64,000 nucleotides of DNA from contig NZ_CP141608.1 of the NCBI RefSeq assembly GCF_035581345.1, positions 4,556,501-4,620,500 of the forward strand. The letters run 5' to 3'. Both the position numbers and the translations under genes were made by a program. Position 1 is the first letter of the stretch, and each line of letters starts with the position of its first letter. The stretch is from Pseudomonas sp. JQ170C. Its GTDB lineage: Bacteria > Pseudomonadota > Gammaproteobacteria > Pseudomonadales > Pseudomonadaceae. The notes under the pieces are model-generated. The model was not told where the DNA came from, searched no databases, and saw only the letters and a program-made list of their open reading frames with translations. Shown here piece after piece: positions 51,379-62,485 of the stretch.

Positions 51379-52100
51379 CGCACCTGGCCCATAGCCTCGG
51401 CCGCCTCGCGCACGAACAGGTAACCCTTGCTGCGAATGGTCTTGATCATCCGGGGGTGCTCCGGGTCATCGCCTATTTTCGGGCGAATCCTGGAAATACG
51501 CACATCGATGGAGCGGTCCTGGCCGTCATAGCCCACGCCACGCAGGGAAGTGAAAATTTCTTCCCGGGACAAGGTGCGCCCGGCATTGCTGACCAGCAGC
51601 CAGAGCAGGTCGAATTCCGCGCTGGTCAGCTCGATCCCGTCATCCTGCAACCAGGCCTCGCGCAGGATGTTGTCCACCCGCAGCGGTCCGAACTGCAGCA
51701 CCTGCGGTGGCTCGCTGTCGGCCGGCACCTCACTGCGCCGCAGCAAGGCAGTGATCCGCGCCAGCAACAGGCGCGGGCGCACCGGCTTGCACACGTAGTC
51801 ATCGGCTCCCAGGTCCAGGCCCTGGACCTGGTCCAGGTCATCGCTGCGCGCCGTGAGCATAAGGATGGGCCCGGGGTAATGCTGACGGACCTTGCGGCAG
51901 ATGCTCAGGCCGTCCTCGCCCGGCAGCATCAGGTCGAGGATCACCAGGTCCGGCTGGCTGGCGATGATCCGCGCGGCCGCCTTCGCCCCGTCACCTTCGA
52001 CATCGACGTCGAAACCGTTGGCCTGCAGGTACTCACGGGTCAGATCGGCCAAACGCTGGTCATCCTCGACGATCAATACCCGACTGCGCTGCTGCTCCAC
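51375..52100 (-). CDS. rstA: OmpR-family response regulator, RstA-like
   Basis: 241 aa. Receiver domain with IVEDDQRLADLTREYLQANGF, the phospho-acceptor Asp in DLVILDLMLPGEDGL, and YVCKPVRPRLLLARI. Winged helix domain with LTSAEFDLLWLLVSNAGRTLSREEIFTSLRGVGYDGQDRSIDVRISRIRPKIG, the RstA-type DNA-recognition region. Transcribed away from nrdA; the intergenic region of 781 bp is shared with the nrdA leader. Confidence 0.92.
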   Translation of the reverse strand: MEQQRSRVLIVEDDQRLADLTREYLQANGFDVDVEGDGAKAAARIIASQPDLVILDLMLPGEDGLSICRKVRQHYPGPILMLTARSDDLDQVQGLDLGADDYVCKPVRPRLLLARITALLRRSEVPADSEPPQVLQFGPLRVDNILREAWLQDDGIELTSAEFDLLWLLVSNAGRTLSREEIFTSLRGVGYDGQDRSIDVRISRIRPKIGDDPEHPRMIKTIRSKGYLFVREAAEAMGQVR

Positions 52101-52396
52101 GGCTCACCTCAACGGCTTGTTGTTATTTAGAACGTACCCCTGGGTGCAACTTCACCAAAAGGCAACATCGGCTCCGGATACTACGTCGGGCACCGACGCC
52201 TGCCAACCATCGTCACGAGCGGCATATGACCACGGTCGCGATCGCTCGGAAGGTCATCAGATTTGTGGTAGGGTGCGCGCCCGAAAATTCCGAGCCGAGT
52301 CACCGTGCAGGTAAAAAAAGGGTGACGGACGGTCACTTGGCGCTAAGACGCGGCCTACAAGGCGTTTGCCAAAATCACACACAAAATACGCACAAG

Positions 52397-52405
52397 TTAT
52401 CCACA
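52397..52405. promoter_or_regulatory. DnaA box upstream of nrdA
   Basis: Perfect TTATCCACA. DnaA is a known regulator of nrdAB in E. coli; conservation of a box here fits DnaA-linked control of dNTP supply. Confidence 0.7.
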
Positions 52406-52432
52406 GCGCCCGACCTTGCAATACCCCCCGGA

Positions 52433-52479
52433 CCGCATTATCTTGTATCGCTATCGCAAACAAACACTACATCTTGGGG
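52433..52479. promoter_or_regulatory. Tandem NrdR boxes of nrdA
   Basis: CCGCATTATCTTGTAT (52433-52448) and ACACTACATCTTGGGG (52464-52479) both fit the NrdR consensus acaCwAtATaTwGtgt in most positions. They are separated by exactly 31 bp start to start (three helical turns), the spacing typical of NrdR pairs. Confidence 0.7.
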
Positions 52480-52881
52480 TTTGACGAAAATTCCAAGCAC
52501 AAGTAGAGCAAAGAACTCAAGCCCTCCAGCAGTGCTTTTTTTGCTTGAACTTTAGAAGAAATCTGCAGCCAAACCGCTCCTGCGGAGGCGACCGTTGCAA
52601 GCCCTTTGGAGGGCGTTGTTTCGGGTATGGGTGTTGCAAGTCTTTGCTCACCCGACAGCAACAGTTTTGAGTCATGCATTCAAAACCTTTGACTTCGGCC
52701 AGGGAGCGGCACTCAGTTGCCCTTTAATTCCTGATCTGTCCCGAAGTGAGTATGCCCGACCTGTCCGGCATGCCGGAGCATCGTGTTCCCGCGTGTCGCC
52801 AGGGTCGGTTGTTGGGCTTTCGGACGGAACGGCGGGCGCCTACAAGGCGCCTAAATAAACATAGAGAACGTGGAGACACCC

Positions 52882-55764
<2,883 letters not shown>

Positions 55765-55775
55765 CGATTGCACGG

Positions 55776-55815
55776 AAGGAGCGGGGTTGCCCCGCAATAA
55801 GGCAACCCCGCTACC
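55776..55815. repeat. Degenerate REP-like hairpin in the nrdA-nrdB spacer
   Basis: AAGGAGCGGGGTTGCC and GGCAACCCCGCTACCTT arms flank a short loop; the sequence resembles the REP core with changes in the centre. Confidence 0.6.
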
Positions 55816-55834
55816 TTACCGACCAAGCCCAATA

Positions 55835-55861
55835 AAAAAGGCCGGAGCTATCCGGCCTTCT
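55835..55861 (+). terminator. Terminator-like hairpin between nrdA and nrdB
   Basis: AAGGCCGGA-GCTA-TCCGGCCTT, preceded by an A-run and followed by CTCCG with no T-run. It may stop or attenuate transcription, or protect the nrdA 3' end, inside the nrdAB unit. Confidence 0.5.
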
Positions 55862-55980
55862 CCGAGGAGCCCCGCTCCCGGAAGCATTCCAAGTTTTGCG
55901 TGCACTGCTGTACCCAATGCAAGCAACGCAACCAAGATCCACCGGCCATACTGAACATGGCCCTCAAGCAGGAGCACACC

Positions 55981-57228
55981 ATGCTGAGCTGGGACGAATT
56001 CGACAAAGACGAAGGCGAAGAAGCCGCCAAAGGCACCAACGCCACTCAAGCCGCTGCCGCTGGCATCGACAAGCTCGACAGCGCAGGCGGTGTCGCCGCA
56101 CTGGAAGCCCGTGCCGTGACCGCTGCCGACTCGGACGCAGTAAAGCGCGCCAAGGCCGCCCTGGACGACCTCGACATCGCCGAAGGCCTGGCTGAGCTGG
56201 AAGGTTCTGCCGCCCGCGTCGCCGTCGACGAAAAGCGCATGATCAACTGCCGTGCCGACCTCAACCAACTGGTGCCCTTCAAGTACGACTGGGCCTGGCA
56301 GAAGTACCTGGACGGTTGCGCCAACCACTGGATGCCGCAAGAGGTCAACATGACCGCGGACATCGCCCTGTGGAAGAACCCTGAAGGCCTGACCGACGAC
56401 GAGCGTCGCATCGTCATGCGTAACCTGGGCTTCTTCTCCACGGCCGACTCCCTGGTTGCCAACAACCTGGCCCTGGCCGTGTACCGCCTGATCACCAACC
56501 CCGAGTGCCGCCAGTACATCCTGCGCCAGGCCTTCGAGGAGGCGATTCACACCCACGCCTACCAGTACTGCATCGAGTCGCTGGGCATGGATGAAGGCGA
56601 GATCTTCAACATGTACCACGAGATCCCGTCGGTCGCGAAGAAAGCCGCCTGGGGCCTGAGCTACACCCGCGCGATCTCCGACCCGGAATTCAACACCGGC
56701 ACCGTCGAGACCGACAAAGAACTGCTGCGCAACCTGATCGCCTACTACTGCGTTCTGGAAGGTATCTTCTTCTACTGCGGCTTCACCCAGATCCTGTCCA
56801 TGGGCCGCCGCAACAAGATGACCGGCGTTGCCGAGCAGTTCCAGTACATCCTGCGTGACGAGTCCATGCACCTGAACTTCGGTATCGACGTGATCAACCA
56901 GATCAAGATCGAAAACCCGCATCTGTGGGATGCCGAAATGAAGGAAGAAGCCTCGCAGATGATCCTGCAGGGCACCCAGCTGGAAATCGAATACGCCCGC
57001 GACACCATGCCACGCGGCGTGCTGGGCATGAACGCCGCGATGATGGAGGACTACCTCAAGTTCATCGCCAACCGTCGCCTGTCGCAGATCGGTTTGAAGG
57101 AAGAGTACCCAGGTACCACCAACCCGTTCCCATGGATGAGCGAAATCATGGACTTGAAGAAAGAGAAGAACTTCTTCGAGACGCGGGTTATCGAGTATCA
57201 GACTGGCGGGGCGCTGAGCTGGGATTGA
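55981..57228 (+). CDS. nrdB: Ribonucleoside-diphosphate reductase beta subunit (class Ia)
   Basis: 415 aa. ATG 55981 ([10 protein letters not shown]) has AGGAG about 7 nt upstream; in-frame codons before it would add a Cys-rich tail and are rejected. The di-iron/tyrosyl-radical subunit has Fe ligands in the helices [15 protein letters not shown] and [11 protein letters not shown] and Tyr candidates near TRAISDPEF. Its N-terminus has an Ala/Asp-rich extension (about residues 10-75) absent from E. coli NrdB. The 216-bp spacer to nrdA holds two hairpins. Confidence 0.96.
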   Translation: MLSWDEFDKDEGEEAAKGTNATQAAAAGIDKLDSAGGVAALEARAVTAADSDAVKRAKAALDDLDIAEGLAELEGSAARVAVDEKRMINCRADLNQLVPFKYDWAWQKYLDGCANHWMPQEVNMTADIALWKNPEGLTDDERRIVMRNLGFFSTADSLVANNLALAVYRLITNPECRQYILRQAFEEAIHTHAYQYCIESLGMDEGEIFNMYHEIPSVAKKAAWGLSYTRAISDPEFNTGTVETDKELLRNLIAYYCVLEGIFFYCGFTQILSMGRRNKMTGVAEQFQYILRDESMHLNFGIDVINQIKIENPHLWDAEMKEEASQMILQGTQLEIEYARDTMPRGVLGMNAAMMEDYLKFIANRRLSQIGLKEEYPGTTNPFPWMSEIMDLKKEKNFFETRVIEYQTGGALSWD

Positions 57229-57302
57229 TTTCTCGCTCCGTAGGTTTTCATGATCGGCTGAAATTTTTTCAAGATCGGCTGAAACCATAGCCTAAAACGC
57301 AG

Positions 57303-57336
57303 AGCCACCTCAGCCGCAAGCTGAGGTGGCTTTTTT
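57303..57336 (+). terminator. Terminator of nrdB
   Basis: AGCCACCTCAGC-CGCAA-GCTGAGGTGGCT hairpin followed by six T, 75 bp after the nrdB stop. Confidence 0.9.
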
Positions 57337-57527
57337 CTGCATCGACAAAAGCTCGAGCAAGGTGAACAGGAGGAAACGCCATAAACTGAGAGTGCTCGAA
57401 AGATACTGTCAGTGATAAAGCCCGTACTCGATACACTGCAGAAACACAGCGTTCGCTAGACCGTGTCTGAGTCAAAGAGCCCAAGCCCTTCGCTAAACTT
57501 TAGTGAAGGGCGATGTGACGGTAACTA
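57337..57527. other. Junction between core genome and accessory operon
   Basis: No gene supported. A 13-bp near-perfect inverted repeat (GCCCTTCGCTAAA and TTTAGTGAAGGGC, one mismatch, 57485-57511) lies 17 bp beyond the end of the leftward ABC operon and may be its terminator, though it lacks a T-run. AT content rises from here onwards. Confidence 0.5.
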
Positions 57528-58364
57528 TTATTCTGCAGGGCTAGAATGTACAACGCTCCTATTGTCCTGCCAAAAAGCATTGCGATCTAAATAGTTTTGC
57601 AAAAACTGCTTCAGTCGCGGATTTTCAGGACCATGGAAAATTTTCTGCGGAGAACCACAGACGGCGATCTTGCCTTGATCGAGAAACGCCACGCGGTCTG
57701 CGACCTGAGCTGCAAAACCCATCTCGTGGGTGACGACGACCATCGTCATACCGTCAGCAGCGAGGGACTTCATGACTTGCAGTACCTCTCCGACCAGCTC
57801 CGGGTCGAGAGCAGATGTAGGCTCGTCGAACAACATGATATGAGGCTCCATGGCAAGCGCACGAGCAATGGCAACGCGCTGTTGTTGACCACCGGAAAGC
57901 TGCGCTGGAAAGGCTTCGGCCTTGTGTGCTAGCCCCACTTTATCGAGCATGCTCAAACCCTTTTCCCGCGCTCGAACCATAGAAAGTTTGCGAACCCTCA
58001 ACAACGCCTCAATGACATTGCCCAGCACATTCATATGGGGCCACAAATTAAATTGCTGAAAAACCATACCGACGTTGCGCCGTACATGGTTCAGTCGACT
58101 TCGACTGCAGAGTTTACGTTGTGAGCCAGCCAGCAAACCTAGCAACTGCCCCTCAATGTGGATCTCACCTTCGTCGTATTGCTCGAGGAACGCCATACAG
58201 CGAAGCAACGTACTTTTTCCCGATCCGGAGGGGCCGATCAGGCACACCACTTCGCTATGGTGGATGTCCAGGTCGACACCCTTAATGACTTGCAAATTGC
58301 CAAACTGTTTACCAACCCCGCGCAGCTTTAGAATCGGTTCGCCGTTCACAGGAAAAGTGTTCAT
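57528..58364 (-). CDS. Polar-amino-acid-type ABC transporter ATP-binding protein
   Basis: 278 aa ATPase of the PAAT family (HisP/GlnQ-like). Walker [11 protein letters not shown]-loop [12 protein letters not shown], signature [16 protein letters not shown], Walker [16 protein letters not shown], and H-loop VVTHEM. An insertion relative to GlnQ ([22 protein letters not shown]) is present in the HisP type. The N-terminal extension is [12 protein letters not shown], and GAGG precedes the start. It is the last gene of the leftward operon with the two permeases and the binding protein. Energy supply for import of the operon's substrate. Confidence 0.93.
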   Translation of the reverse strand: MNTFPVNGEPILKLRGVGKQFGNLQVIKGVDLDIHHSEVVCLIGPSGSGKSTLLRCMAFLEQYDEGEIHIEGQLLGLLAGSQRKLCSRSRLNHVRRNVGMVFQQFNLWPHMNVLGNVIEALLRVRKLSMVRAREKGLSMLDKVGLAHKAEAFPAQLSGGQQQRVAIARALAMEPHIMLFDEPTSALDPELVGEVLQVMKSLAADGMTMVVVTHEMGFAAQVADRVAFLDQGKIAVCGSPQKIFHGPENPRLKQFLQNYLDRNAFWQDNRSVVHSSPAE

Positions 58365-58448
58365 GCTCTTACCTCATTGGATATGACGGGTGGCTGATCA
58401 CCACTCTCATGGCATCTTTCGCCGCTATTTCATTCAGCGGCGCATCGG

Positions 58449-59120
58449 TCACAACACTTCGCGAATCATGAAGCGCCCCACTCGTTTCTCCAGCCACATC
58501 CCAGCTCGCGAACACAGCTCGATCAGGATTAGGTAACTGACGCCCAGCACGAACAGGGTCTCCACGAAGGCAAATGTGGAAGAACCAATCCCAGTCATGA
58601 TCATCGTCAGCTCAGGAATTGTGATGATCGACAGCACAGCGGTTTCCTTGCACAGGATGGTGATTAGGTTGACCAGTGCGGGCAGGATAATCACCAGCAT
58701 CTGCGGCATCTCGATGCGAACCATACAGGTCCAGCGACTGATGCCCTGACAGTCAGCGGCCTCCAGGTGACTCTTGGGAATCGACAGGAAACCGCTACGA
58801 AAAATCTCAGCGAAGTACACGCTGCCATAGATGCCCAGGCCAATCACACCGGCTGTCACAGGCTGCAGTTCTACGCCCAGACTGGGTCCGCCGTAATACA
58901 GAAGGAACAACTGAACCAGAAACGGCGTGCTGCGGATCAACTCTACGTAGATTCGCAATACCCCGCGTAGCAGTGCACCACCGAATATTTGAAGCATGGC
59001 TACTAACAGACCCAGCATCAGCGCAAGCACTACGCCACTGGCCCATGCTACGAGTGTGATGCTGAAGCCGCTGGCGATATCGGGCAGGTGATCGGTAATA
59101 ATCGAAAGATCGAAACTCAT
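58449..59120 (-). CDS. ABC transporter permease (HisM/GlnP family), second
   Basis: 223 aa inner-membrane permease. Five or so helices; the EAA-type loop is EAADCQGISRWTCMVRIEMPQMLVIILPALVNLITILCKETAV. It overlaps the preceding permease by 4 bp, so the two form a coupled heterodimer. Together with the ATPase and binding protein it makes a complete importer of the PAAT family. Confidence 0.92.
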   Translation of the reverse strand: MSFDLSIITDHLPDIASGFSITLVAWASGVVLALMLGLLVAMLQIFGGALLRGVLRIYVELIRSTPFLVQLFLLYYGGPSLGVELQPVTAGVIGLGIYGSVYFAEIFRSGFLSIPKSHLEAADCQGISRWTCMVRIEMPQMLVIILPALVNLITILCKETAVLSIITIPELTMIMTGIGSSTFAFVETLFVLGVSYLILIELCSRAGMWLEKRVGRFMIREVL

Positions 59121-59779
59121 GCTGTCTTACCTCCCATGCGCCGTTCCAGCCAGCCCCCGCAACAGGCCAAAGGCAAGTTGATCAGGCAATAAAAAGCAGC
59201 CAGCAACAAGTAATTCTGGAGAAACAGATAATCGCTGGCGGCCAGGTTTTGGGCTGTACGAGTCAGGTCGGCAATACCCACCACCGAAATAAGCGAGGAA
59301 GCCTTGACCAGCAGGATCATTTCGTTGACCAGTGCAGGTAACGTGAGGCGCACGGCCTGCGGCAGCTTGATCCTAAGCAACATTTGTAGCGGACTAAGCC
59401 CCAGCATCCCGGCAGCTTCCAGCTGACCTCGCGAAATAGCGAGAATGCCGCCGCGCAGAATTTCCGCGATGTAAGCTCCGGCAGCCAGCGACAAACCAAT
59501 GATCGCTGCGGTCATAGGCGAAATGTTCGGCAGGCCGATACGTGGCAAAAAGTAGTAAATGAACAGCAACTGGACCAGCAGCGGAATACCGCGAAAAACG
59601 AAGATATAGCTACCGCCCAGGCGACTGAACAGCCGCCGGCGCGACAACCGCAGGCTACAAACACCGACACCAATCACGAAGCCAAAACCCAGCCCCGCCA
59701 AAGCAGCTTGCAGCGTGACGATCAGGCTCGCCGCCAGTAACGGAACATTCTGGATCAATGTATGCCAATCGAAAATCAT
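59117..59779 (-). CDS. ABC transporter permease (HisQ/GlnP family), first
   Basis: 220 aa from ATG 59779 (MIFDWHTLIQNVP); a GTG nine bases further upstream would lie on the Shine-Dalgarno GGAG, so it is less likely. Hydrophobic segments near ASLIVTLQAALAGLGFGFVIG and PLLVQLLFIYYFLP, and the EAA loop LEAAGMLGLSPLQMLLRIKLPQAVRLTLPALVNEMILLVKASSL. Overlaps the second permease by 4 bp. Partner in the same importer. Confidence 0.92.
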   Translation of the reverse strand: MIFDWHTLIQNVPLLAASLIVTLQAALAGLGFGFVIGVGVCSLRLSRRRLFSRLGGSYIFVFRGIPLLVQLLFIYYFLPRIGLPNISPMTAAIIGLSLAAGAYIAEILRGGILAISRGQLEAAGMLGLSPLQMLLRIKLPQAVRLTLPALVNEMILLVKASSLISVVGIADLTRTAQNLAASDYLFLQNYLLLAAFYCLINLPLACCGGWLERRMGGKTA

Positions 59780-59886
59780 GGCGATCACTCCACACGAACA
59801 AAATCAAACCAACAGGCGCTCTGGCGTCCCCTTCACCCGACAAAGGAGTGCGGAGGAATCGACGAACGTCGCGACAGGCAAAGTAG

Positions 59887-60723
59887 TTACCAACTCGGAT
59901 GGACCTCTGTCGTCGGCACCGGCATCTCGGCCCCCAACCATTGCTTTTGCAATGCGGCCAATCGACCGTCGTCATGAAGCTTTAGCAGTGCTTGATTGAT
60001 TTCGGCGATCAGGCTATTGGAGTCTTCCCCCTTGCGGCCGACGTAAGCAAAGTACGAAGGCTTACCAAACGGCGGCTGCACCACTTTGAATACTTGCGAA
60101 CGCTGAGAGGCAATGAAAGAAATGTTGGGCAGTGAATTGGCCACTGCGGCGATGCGACCGGCGCTCAGGTCAGCGTAAGCCTGATTGTTGTCGACATACT
60201 CTCGGATGGTCACCGGTTCCGGCAGCGTGGCAGCGAATGACTTGAGATCTTCCAGCATGGCCGAGCCCTTGCCGGCACCAACGACTTTGCCGGCAATGTC
60301 GGCAGGTTTTTTGATGCTGCCATCGTTGGCCCTGACCATCAGTGCCACCGTGGCTTCAGCCACTGGCAAGGTGTAGCTGTAGCGTTCCTTGCGCGCCTGG
60401 GTGATGATGAGCGGACCGCCAACCAGGTCAAACTTGCTCGCTTCTAGCCCAGGCAATACCCCCGCCCAAGGTAGGTCCAGGAAACGCACCTTGACCCCCA
60501 ATTTCTCACCGATTAGCTTGAACAGTGCCGGATTGAAGCCTTGTTGTTGCCCTTTTTCCAGATAGTCGAAAGGGGCGAATTGCATTTCCGTACCGATAAC
60601 CAGCTCGCCGGCCTTTTTCACTTCGGCCCACTGGTCAGCCTGGGCAACGAGAGGTGCCAGGTTCATGAGTACAACGGCAAAGAAGCCGGACAGGGATTTG
60701 TAATGATTGCTATAGCGTTGCAT
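59887..60723 (-). CDS. Periplasmic substrate-binding protein (PAAT type) with atypical ligand site
   Basis: 278 aa, signal peptide (residues 1 to about 29, ending AQADQ). The mature protein is a HisJ/LAO-type binding protein: ELVIGTEMQFAPFDYLEKG, then GGPLIITQARKERYSYTLP where Arg111 aligns with the carboxylate-binding Arg of the family, and YADLSAGRIAAVANSLPNISF, where the Asp that normally holds the ligand's alpha-ammonium is Ser197 (neighbour Asn196). I infer a ligand with a carboxylate but no free alpha-amine, for example N-methylated or non-amino. Alignment is by eye. A CA-rich motif precedes the gene. Confidence 0.9.
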   Translation of the reverse strand: MQRYSNHYKSLSGFFAVVLMNLAPLVAQADQWAEVKKAGELVIGTEMQFAPFDYLEKGQQQGFNPALFKLIGEKLGVKVRFLDLPWAGVLPGLEASKFDLVGGPLIITQARKERYSYTLPVAEATVALMVRANDGSIKKPADIAGKVVGAGKGSAMLEDLKSFAATLPEPVTIREYVDNNQAYADLSAGRIAAVANSLPNISFIASQRSQVFKVVQPPFGKPSYFAYVGRKGEDSNSLIAEINQALLKLHDDGRLAALQKQWLGAEMPVPTTEVHPSW

Positions 60724-60758
60724 CGAGTAGCTCCTCAGAAGTTTGTGGCGCTTTATTA

Positions 60759-60770
60759 ATTGTTGTTATT
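60759..60770 (-). promoter_or_regulatory. CA-rich motif upstream of the binding-protein gene
   Basis: The minus strand reads AATAACAACAAT, about 36 nt before the start codon, fitting the Hfq/Crc target pattern AAnAAnAA. Together with the one at 63572-63582 it suggests catabolite repression. Confidence 0.5.
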
Positions 60771-60852
60771 GCTTCGATGAATTAGCAGCAAGGTAGTGGC
60801 GACCTCAACAGGTCGTAGTACGGAGTCAAGGCTTTCGGCGAAGCGTGGAAGT

Positions 60853-61236
60853 TCAGGTCGGCTTAAAGCAGTAAGCCGCCAGCTTGTTGCCCTCGAGGTC
60901 ACGTGCGTAGGCGGCATAGGCATTCGGTGCCCAGCTCCTCGGCCCTGGTGCACCTTCGTCAGTGCCACCGGCAGCCAGGGCATCAGCGTGGAACGCATCG
61001 ATGGTGGCGCGGTTTAGTGCCTCAAAGCTGACCGTCACACCATTGCCGACAGTGGCCAGGGCGCCGTTTGCCGGCTTGAGGACGAAAAACGAGGGTGACT
61101 CCTCGCCCCAGATCGAGCCGTTGTCCACCAGACCGGCGATGCGTTTATGGCCCACTTTGCCCAGTACGCTGTCGTAGAAAGCACGGGCTTTATTCAAGTC
61201 ATTGGTGCCAACGGTTACGTGAGTAGAAACGCTCAT
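60853..61236 (-). CDS. VOC-superfamily protein (glyoxalase/bleomycin-resistance-like)
   Basis: 127 aa in two beta-alpha-beta-beta-beta modules: STHVTVGTNDLNKARAFYDSVLGKVGHKRI, then an NGVTVSFEALNRATIDAFHADALAAGGTDEG segment and YAAYARDLEGNKLAAYCFKPT. Metal-ligand candidates are the N-terminal His and the C-terminal residues, but the usual second His/Glu pair is not obvious. VOC proteins act as dioxygenases, isomerases or lyases. Placed between the Rieske reductase and the binding protein in the same direction, it may be a catabolic step of the same pathway or merely a passenger. Confidence 0.8.
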   Translation of the reverse strand: MSVSTHVTVGTNDLNKARAFYDSVLGKVGHKRIAGLVDNGSIWGEESPSFFVLKPANGALATVGNGVTVSFEALNRATIDAFHADALAAGGTDEGAPGPRSWAPNAYAAYARDLEGNKLAAYCFKPT

Positions 61237-61353
61237 TTAGTGTTTCTCCTGTATGACTGTTAATTGCCGTTGTGTCTGGCAGGTGGGTAAATCTGCGCAG
61301 GGGACGTTATGTCACATTCGCCAAATCGTCCAGGTGCGAGACACGCGTGATCG

Positions 61354-62484
61354 CTATGCAATCTCCACCGTCACTGCCGACACTGGCCGACTGCAACAGA
61401 GGAGAATGTCGCCGTTTTCAGGCACCTCCAGTGGCAACTCGAAATACTCGATCGAACCACTGTGCAGCCTTACTCGACAGGCATTACAAAGTCCGGCCCG
61501 GCAGTTGAACGACGGGGTCAAACCGGCCTGTTCAGCGAGGTCAAGCAACGAGTGGCAGTCAGGACTCCAGGCAATGCGGGTGCCGGACGGTAAGAACTGC
61601 ACGGTCAAAGCCTCGTCTGCCAGAACTTCCGTGGCAGGCAACACCTCTGTCGCCGGGGCTGCGATCGAAGGGCGGACTTCATCCTCTTCAAGAACGGTAG
61701 CGGGGCCGAAAAACTCGTAATGGATACGGGCCTTGTCGACACCCAGGCCACGCAGAAGACGCCAGTTCGCTTGCATGAATTGACGGGGACCGCACAGATA
61801 AAAGTCATAGTCATCAAGGGGCAGAAGAAACTGCAGGGTTTCTCGACTGACCAAGCCCTGGCTATGGAAGGCATTTCTGTCGATATCGTCGGTACTTGGT
61901 TGTCGATAACAAAAGTGCGCTTCTATCCCTGGACGACTCATTGTCAGCGCCAATACTTCATCACGAAAAGCATGCATGGCGCCGTTTTCGCAGGCGTGGA
62001 TAAAATACACCTGGCGTTTCGAGTCAGTGCTCAAGCTATGTAGCATGCTGACCATCGGCGTTATGCCCACCCCCCCACTGAACAGCACCACAGGCCGCTG
62101 GCTTTGCTCATCAAGCACGAAGTCCCCTGTCGGTCCCGCGATATCAAGCAGGTCGCCTACTTGCACCTGCCCATGCAAATAGCCTGACCCCTGGCCCGGT
62201 GGTAGATCGGGGCGATCGAAGGGGGCGGGTTCGCGTTTCACTGAGATTCGCAGGCGAGAATCGCAGGCTTTGCCCGATAGGCTGTAGTTGCGAAGCAGTG
62301 TGCCCCCGCCCTCCCCTGGCAGGCGAACGACAATGAACTGACCCGGACGAAACTGCTTATTCGGGACCGGATCGTTGGAGACAAGCAGGAATGATGTGAC
62401 GACCTCACTTTCCTGACGTTTCTCAACAACCCGGTAGGATGCAAAGCTCTTTTGAGATAGCGGCAATTTCATACTGGCGCTCAT
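61354..62484 (-). CDS. Rieske-oxygenase reductase: Hmp-like flavin module plus plant-type ferredoxin
   Basis: 376 aa. ATG 62484 is chosen (GGAGG about 7 nt upstream). N-terminal FAD domain with RNYSLSG (flavin-binding RxYS) and RISVKREP; NAD domain with SGGVGITPMVSML and YLCGPRQFM. These segments resemble flavohaemoprotein (Hmp) more than VanB. After an Ala/Glu/Pro-rich linker of about 35-40 residues, a C-terminal [2Fe-2S] ferredoxin has CRAGLCNAC (C-x4-C-x2-C) and the fourth Cys in LLCCSRP. It should pass electrons from NAD(P)H to the oxygenase encoded 1 bp upstream. Confidence 0.9.
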   Translation of the reverse strand: MSASMKLPLSQKSFASYRVVEKRQESEVVTSFLLVSNDPVPNKQFRPGQFIVVRLPGEGGGTLLRNYSLSGKACDSRLRISVKREPAPFDRPDLPPGQGSGYLHGQVQVGDLLDIAGPTGDFVLDEQSQRPVVLFSGGVGITPMVSMLHSLSTDSKRQVYFIHACENGAMHAFRDEVLALTMSRPGIEAHFCYRQPSTDDIDRNAFHSQGLVSRETLQFLLPLDDYDFYLCGPRQFMQANWRLLRGLGVDKARIHYEFFGPATVLEEDEVRPSIAAPATEVLPATEVLADEALTVQFLPSGTRIAWSPDCHSLLDLAEQAGLTPSFNCRAGLCNACRVRLHSGSIEYFELPLEVPENGDILLCCSRPVSAVTVEIA

Positions 62485-62485
62485 C

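Larger units (their letters stand above)
52101..52881. other. Long rstA-nrdA intergenic region with the nrdA leader
   Basis: No supported gene. It contains a DnaA box (52397-52405), two NrdR boxes (52433-52479) and about 400 nt of further sequence before nrdA. That leader holds hairpins GCCCT-TTGG-AGGGC (52601-52614) and GGCGCC-TACAA-GGCGCC (52835-52851), the latter about 20 nt before the Shine-Dalgarno. A 12-mer GCCTACAAGGCG occurs twice (52353 and 52838). Confidence 0.7.

Noticed and set aside
49597..51423. 608-codon plus-strand open frame opposite rstB
   Set aside because: Antisense shadow; no start signal and low-complexity His/Gln-rich sequence.
52595..52858. 87-codon plus-strand open frame in the nrdA leader, ending just before nrdA
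   Set aside because: TTG start without Shine-Dalgarno, no family, and it overlaps leader hairpins; a regulatory leader is more likely than a gene.
57485..57511. Near-perfect inverted repeat as a mobile-element end
   Set aside because: No transposase, no target duplication and no matching copy elsewhere in the window; more likely a weak terminator of the ABC operon.
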